Source: CBDHDJ01 sp965261645 (GTDB taxonomy: Bacteria > Pseudomonadota > Alphaproteobacteria > SHVV01). From it: a stretch of DNA of 64,000 bases. Positions within the stretch are counted from its first letter, which is position 1; every line of letters begins with the position of its first letter. Where the stretch lies: contig CBDHDJ010000003.1 of NCBI GenBank assembly GCA_965261645.1, positions 1,364,001 to 1,428,000 of the forward strand, in the 5' to 3' direction. The notes beneath the pieces are model-generated. The model made no database searches. It saw nothing but the letters and a program-made list of their open reading frames with translations, and was not told the DNA's origin. Shown in pieces: positions 61,313 through 64,000 of the stretch. The position numbers and the translations under genes are program-made.

Positions 61313-63101
61313 TTAGTCTCTGTCACCACCAAAGGCCCCACGGAACGCACCGGCTTCCTGGTCTTCCGACGTAAAGTCGAAGATACCAGCGGCTTCCGCC
61401 GCTTGCTTTCCGTAGAACCCGCCACTGAATGAGCCCGTGAACTTGCCGGCAATATCCAAGCCGTGCGAGTTATTCGGGTCCTCAGCCATAACCGTTGCCT
61501 TGGTACCGGTGAACGTGTTCGTGTCAATAGTACCTTCAAGCGTGGCCAAGCCAGTCAGGGTCGCGGTGATCTCGGCCTTGGAGAAGTCCGCATTCAAAGC
61601 CGCAGCTCCGTGCATCAGCCTAATGTCCCCGTTGCCGTCCTCATCCTCGCCCTGCACAGCAGCGGCCCAGTTGCCGCTGTAGTCGGCATCACCGTTGTTC
61701 GGCATATCAGCGCCGGACAACCCATCGCCGATGCTCTGGACGAAGCCAATGCCGAGATCGGAGAGTTTCTGGGAACCGCTCCTCGCAGCTGCCCCGAGAG
61801 CGGCCCATACACCGAAGTGGACGTGCTCGTAGTCCGTTGCTTCAGGAATAGCGGCCTTGACCTTCGTGTCGAAGGCTTCGGTGCCATTTCCGTTTTCCGG
61901 TACCGTAACTTCGGCATCGACGTTTATGTAGGTGTAGGTGGTGACCCCAGTTACTTTATCGTCATTTTCATTCGTCAACACCACGTACTTCTTCACATCA
62001 CCCATCTCAACATCGATGTAGGAGAACACTTCCACGGGCTTGGTGCCAGTTAACACCACGCCGGCTGCCTCAAGTCTGCCTTCTCCTCCGCTACTTGCTT
62101 CACCGGCAGCATAGAACATGCCTTCAGACTTCAGACGCACGTTGTTCACATCGACCACATCAACGGTGGCAGGGTCATTGATGCTGATGTAACCCGCCTT
62201 CTTGCCGGTTTCCGGACTGTCGCCGGCGTTATAGACATACGCGTTCTTCGAGCCGGCATATTTGGTGACGATCATCAACCGGGCCGTGTCATCAGCCGAG
62301 TCGACCACCTTGCCGATTTCGAATGTCCGGTCAGCCACAACTTGCACATGCTTTGTGGCCTCGTTCGTGTCGGCGCTAGTCGGGTCATCCTGCAGTTGGG
62401 GAACCGCCTCGGCCACTCCATCGCCCGTGGTCATGGGCGCCAAGAGCTCGATCAAACCGGTTTCCGTCGTCTGGGCGGTCGCGCCTGTACCGACTTTTAC
62501 CACGCTAGACCCGGCCTCGGCATCGAGATCCGTACCGCCGACGGTCTTGACCGTGTCGACGATCATGAGCTTCTGCCATGGCTGCAGTCTCAGCCTCGCC
62601 AGCTTTCTCCATGGCCGTCGTTCCGTACGTCACAGCGTTCGCCATGGCAGTCTCGGCCATGATCCGGGCTTCCACTGCCGCAGTCACAACTTCCGTTTCC
62701 GCCGCAGCTTCGGAGGCCGCCTTGGCATTCATGTAAGCCATCATCGCCTTGCCGGCGGCGGTCGAGGCTTCACCGGCGAGATCGGCCGCCGTTGCGCCGG
62801 TCTGCATGGTCGCGAGATTCGCCACCGCAGTCATGGCTGCCGTGACCGCATCCGCCGCGTCGGTCGACGCCGTCATTGCCGCCGCCGCTGCCGCCGCTGC
62901 CGCCGCCTGGGCCGTCTCAAGCTCAGTCAGCACCGGACCGGATCCTCCTGTGCCTCCTCCTGTGCCTCCTCCTGATGCCGGAGGCGTATCATTCATCAAC
63001 GACGCTTCATCGTCATCGCTACTGGAACTGCAGGCACCTACAGCAAGCGCGAGCGCTGCAGCTGCAACTGTCGTTAAAAATTTATTCTTATGCAACGTCA
63101 T
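61313..63101 (-). pseudogene. TbpB-like surface lipoprotein (probable Slam substrate), one-base frameshift
   Basis: It starts at ATG 63101 (GAGGAG upstream) with a lipoprotein signal 'TTVAAAALALAVGACSSSSD' (lipobox with Cys). A Gly-rich linker and a long Ala-rich helical stalk ('AQAAAAAAAAAAMTASTDAA', 'SEAAAETEVVTAAVEARIMA') follow. Near 62567 the frame shifts: one extra base in GCAGAAGCTCATGATC. The rest continues in the next frame: 'IVDTVKTVGGTDLDAEAGSS' to a C-terminal TbpB-type barrel ('YSGNWAAAVQGEDEDGNGDI', 'AAALNADFSKAEITATLTGL', 'HGLDIAGKFTGSFSGGFYGK', 'AGAFRGAFGGDRD'). Joined, about 595 residues. The partner Slam gene lies downstream. Confidence 0.82.
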
Positions 63102-63333
63102 CTCGAGGGACTCCTCAAATATTTGATCTGAATCCATCTTCTACGACACACGTGCGCTTGAACGCGCTGTAGTATGATTAATGGCTTATTTTCAATTGAT
63201 TATGATCGATATACGCCACCTTGTGGCCATTGACATCCCGACGCTTGTGCGCTCCAATGCGCCCTGATTTGATGTCAGTTGATGTCGATATGATTACGGA
63301 TTTAGAGACGAAAATCAGTCGAGCGAGGTAGCC

Positions 63334-64000
63334 ATGCCCAAACGAAACGATCTGACGATTTCCAAACGCATCGTCGATTTGCTCTCTGTTGAGGGCAAAG
63401 ACGCCGTCTTCTGGGATCATGACTTGTCGGGCTTCGGGGTACGGGTCTATCCCTCCGGGCGGAAGGTCTACGTCGTGCAAAGTCGTGGGCCGAGCGGCCC
63501 CAAGCGAGTGACGCTTGGCCAGCACGGCGAACTTGCCGCCGACCAGGCGCGCAAGAAGGCGGCCGGTGTTATCGACCGCATCAAGCAGGGCGAGGATCCG
63601 GTTCCCGCGCCCGCGATCACCTTGGCCGATCTGGCGGAGCGCTACATGCGCGCGCATGTTGCCGTCAATTGCAATGCGCATACCGCGGGGATCTATCGGG
63701 GGTCGCTCGACAACCATATCCTGCCGGCGCTGGGAGCGCTGGCTCTCGAAGAGGTCGGGCGGGAACAGATCGCGGCGCTGCATTACGAGCTTCGCAACAC
63801 GCCCCGCGCGGCGAACCGGGTGCTGATGATCCTCTCCAAGATGTTTGTCCTGGCCGAGGCCTGGGGTCTGGTTGCGGCGGGAGGCAACCCCTGCCGACAC
63901 GTGGTCAGGTACAAGCGGCGCAAGCGCGAGCGGTTCCTGACGGAAGAGGAGTACCGCCGGCTTGGCCGGGAGCTGGCCGCGCTGGAGGCCGAGGGCCGGG
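63334..64000 (+). CDS. Tyrosine-type integrase, N-terminal part (cut by window edge)
   Basis: ATG 63334 with GAGCGAGG eight bases upstream. 222 residues are present: the DUF4102 arm-binding domain ('LSGFGVRVYPSGRKVYVVQS', 'KRVTLGQHGELAADQARKKA') and the SAM-like core-binding domain ('LADLAERYMRAHVAVNCNAH', 'EEVGREQIAALHYELRNTPR', 'LEEAWGL'-type helix). The catalytic domain begins ('RFLTEEEYRRLGRELAALEA') and leaves the window. Likely the integrase of another island extending to the right. No tRNA or att repeat is visible just upstream (63102-63333). Confidence 0.9.
   Translation, partial: MPKRNDLTISKRIVDLLSVEGKDAVFWDHDLSGFGVRVYPSGRKVYVVQSRGPSGPKRVTLGQHGELAADQARKKAAGVIDRIKQGEDPVPAPAITLADLAERYMRAHVAVNCNAHTAGIYRGSLDNHILPALGALALEEVGREQIAALHYELRNTPRAANRVLMILSKMFVLAEAWGLVAAGGNPCRHVVRYKRRKRERFLTEEEYRRLGRELAALEAEGR

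Noticed and set aside
1..64000. CRISPR arrays, rRNA genes and complete tRNA genes
   Set aside because: No regularly spaced short repeats and no rRNA-like sequence were seen. The only tRNA trace is the 3' fragment at 456-480.

Overview
This is GC-rich DNA from what looks like an alphaproteobacterium. Codon bias, IS types, a BacA/SbmA relic, a MobF relaxase and a Slam/TbpB-like pair all point that way; the genus cannot be fixed from this window. It is an accessory, mobile-element-dominated region: about a dozen insertion sequences or their relics, a family of 92-bp non-coding repeats, split and frameshifted genes, and a few intact islands of function.

1-11.8 kb is a graveyard. It opens with the 5' end of an enoyl-CoA hydratase/isomerase gene (minus strand). 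Then come a tRNA 3'-end fragment, IS relics, an intact 630-aa multi-pass membrane protein of unknown function bracketed by inverted ~95-bp repeats, an IS256-family element (8-bp target duplication), a MobF relaxase relic, abutting IS1182 and IS1380 elements that share CTAG target duplications, a solitary PD-(D/E)XK nuclease-like protein, and a decayed second IS1380.

11.8-17.3 kb holds a translationally coupled minus-strand trio (CFI-box protein, frameshifted secreted protein, PilP-like exported protein). After it lie relics of an autotransporter barrel, an integrase and an S24/LexA-type repressor. 17.3-20.3 kb is a six-gene minus-strand operon of uncharacterised small proteins, mostly with overlapping stop/start codons, headed by a perfect 24-bp palindrome; it ends in a GIY-YIG-related protein that lacks the GIY-YIG motif. 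20.4-24.3 kb is nested IS debris (IS1595, an integrase-core element, and an IS110 carrying a 172-bp palindromic insertion).

24.3-34.3 kb encodes exported proteins. Two paralogues combine Sel1, peptidoglycan-binding, ankyrin and FGE-sulfatase (C-type-lectin-like) domains, and one has an added MORN-repeat tail. Their N-terminal halves sit in 1,114-bp direct repeats about 99% identical. Two further secreted proteins follow the first paralogue. An IS427-group IS5 element and phage/BacA relics lie between the paralogues.

34.5-43.2 kb holds a PIN-toxin fragment, a broken ISNCY-type transposase, a group II intron 5' fragment, an IS5 element, small conserved proteins, and a ~3.6-kb serine-recombinase element that splits a zinc-ribbon-repeat gene. 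Removing the element at a 6-bp direct repeat restores the reading frame exactly. 43.8-58.5 kb looks like a mobile-island backbone: small proteins, ssb, a ginABCD-like operon (three tyrosine recombinases plus a small coiled-coil protein, as in GInt islands), a DUF2493 protein between two near-identical terminators, and a 1,832-aa MobF relaxase-helicase with a triplicated C-terminal repeat. 59.5-63.1 kb holds a Slam-type outer-membrane secretion protein beside its probable TbpB-like lipoprotein substrate, which is frameshifted. The window ends inside a DUF4102-type integrase.
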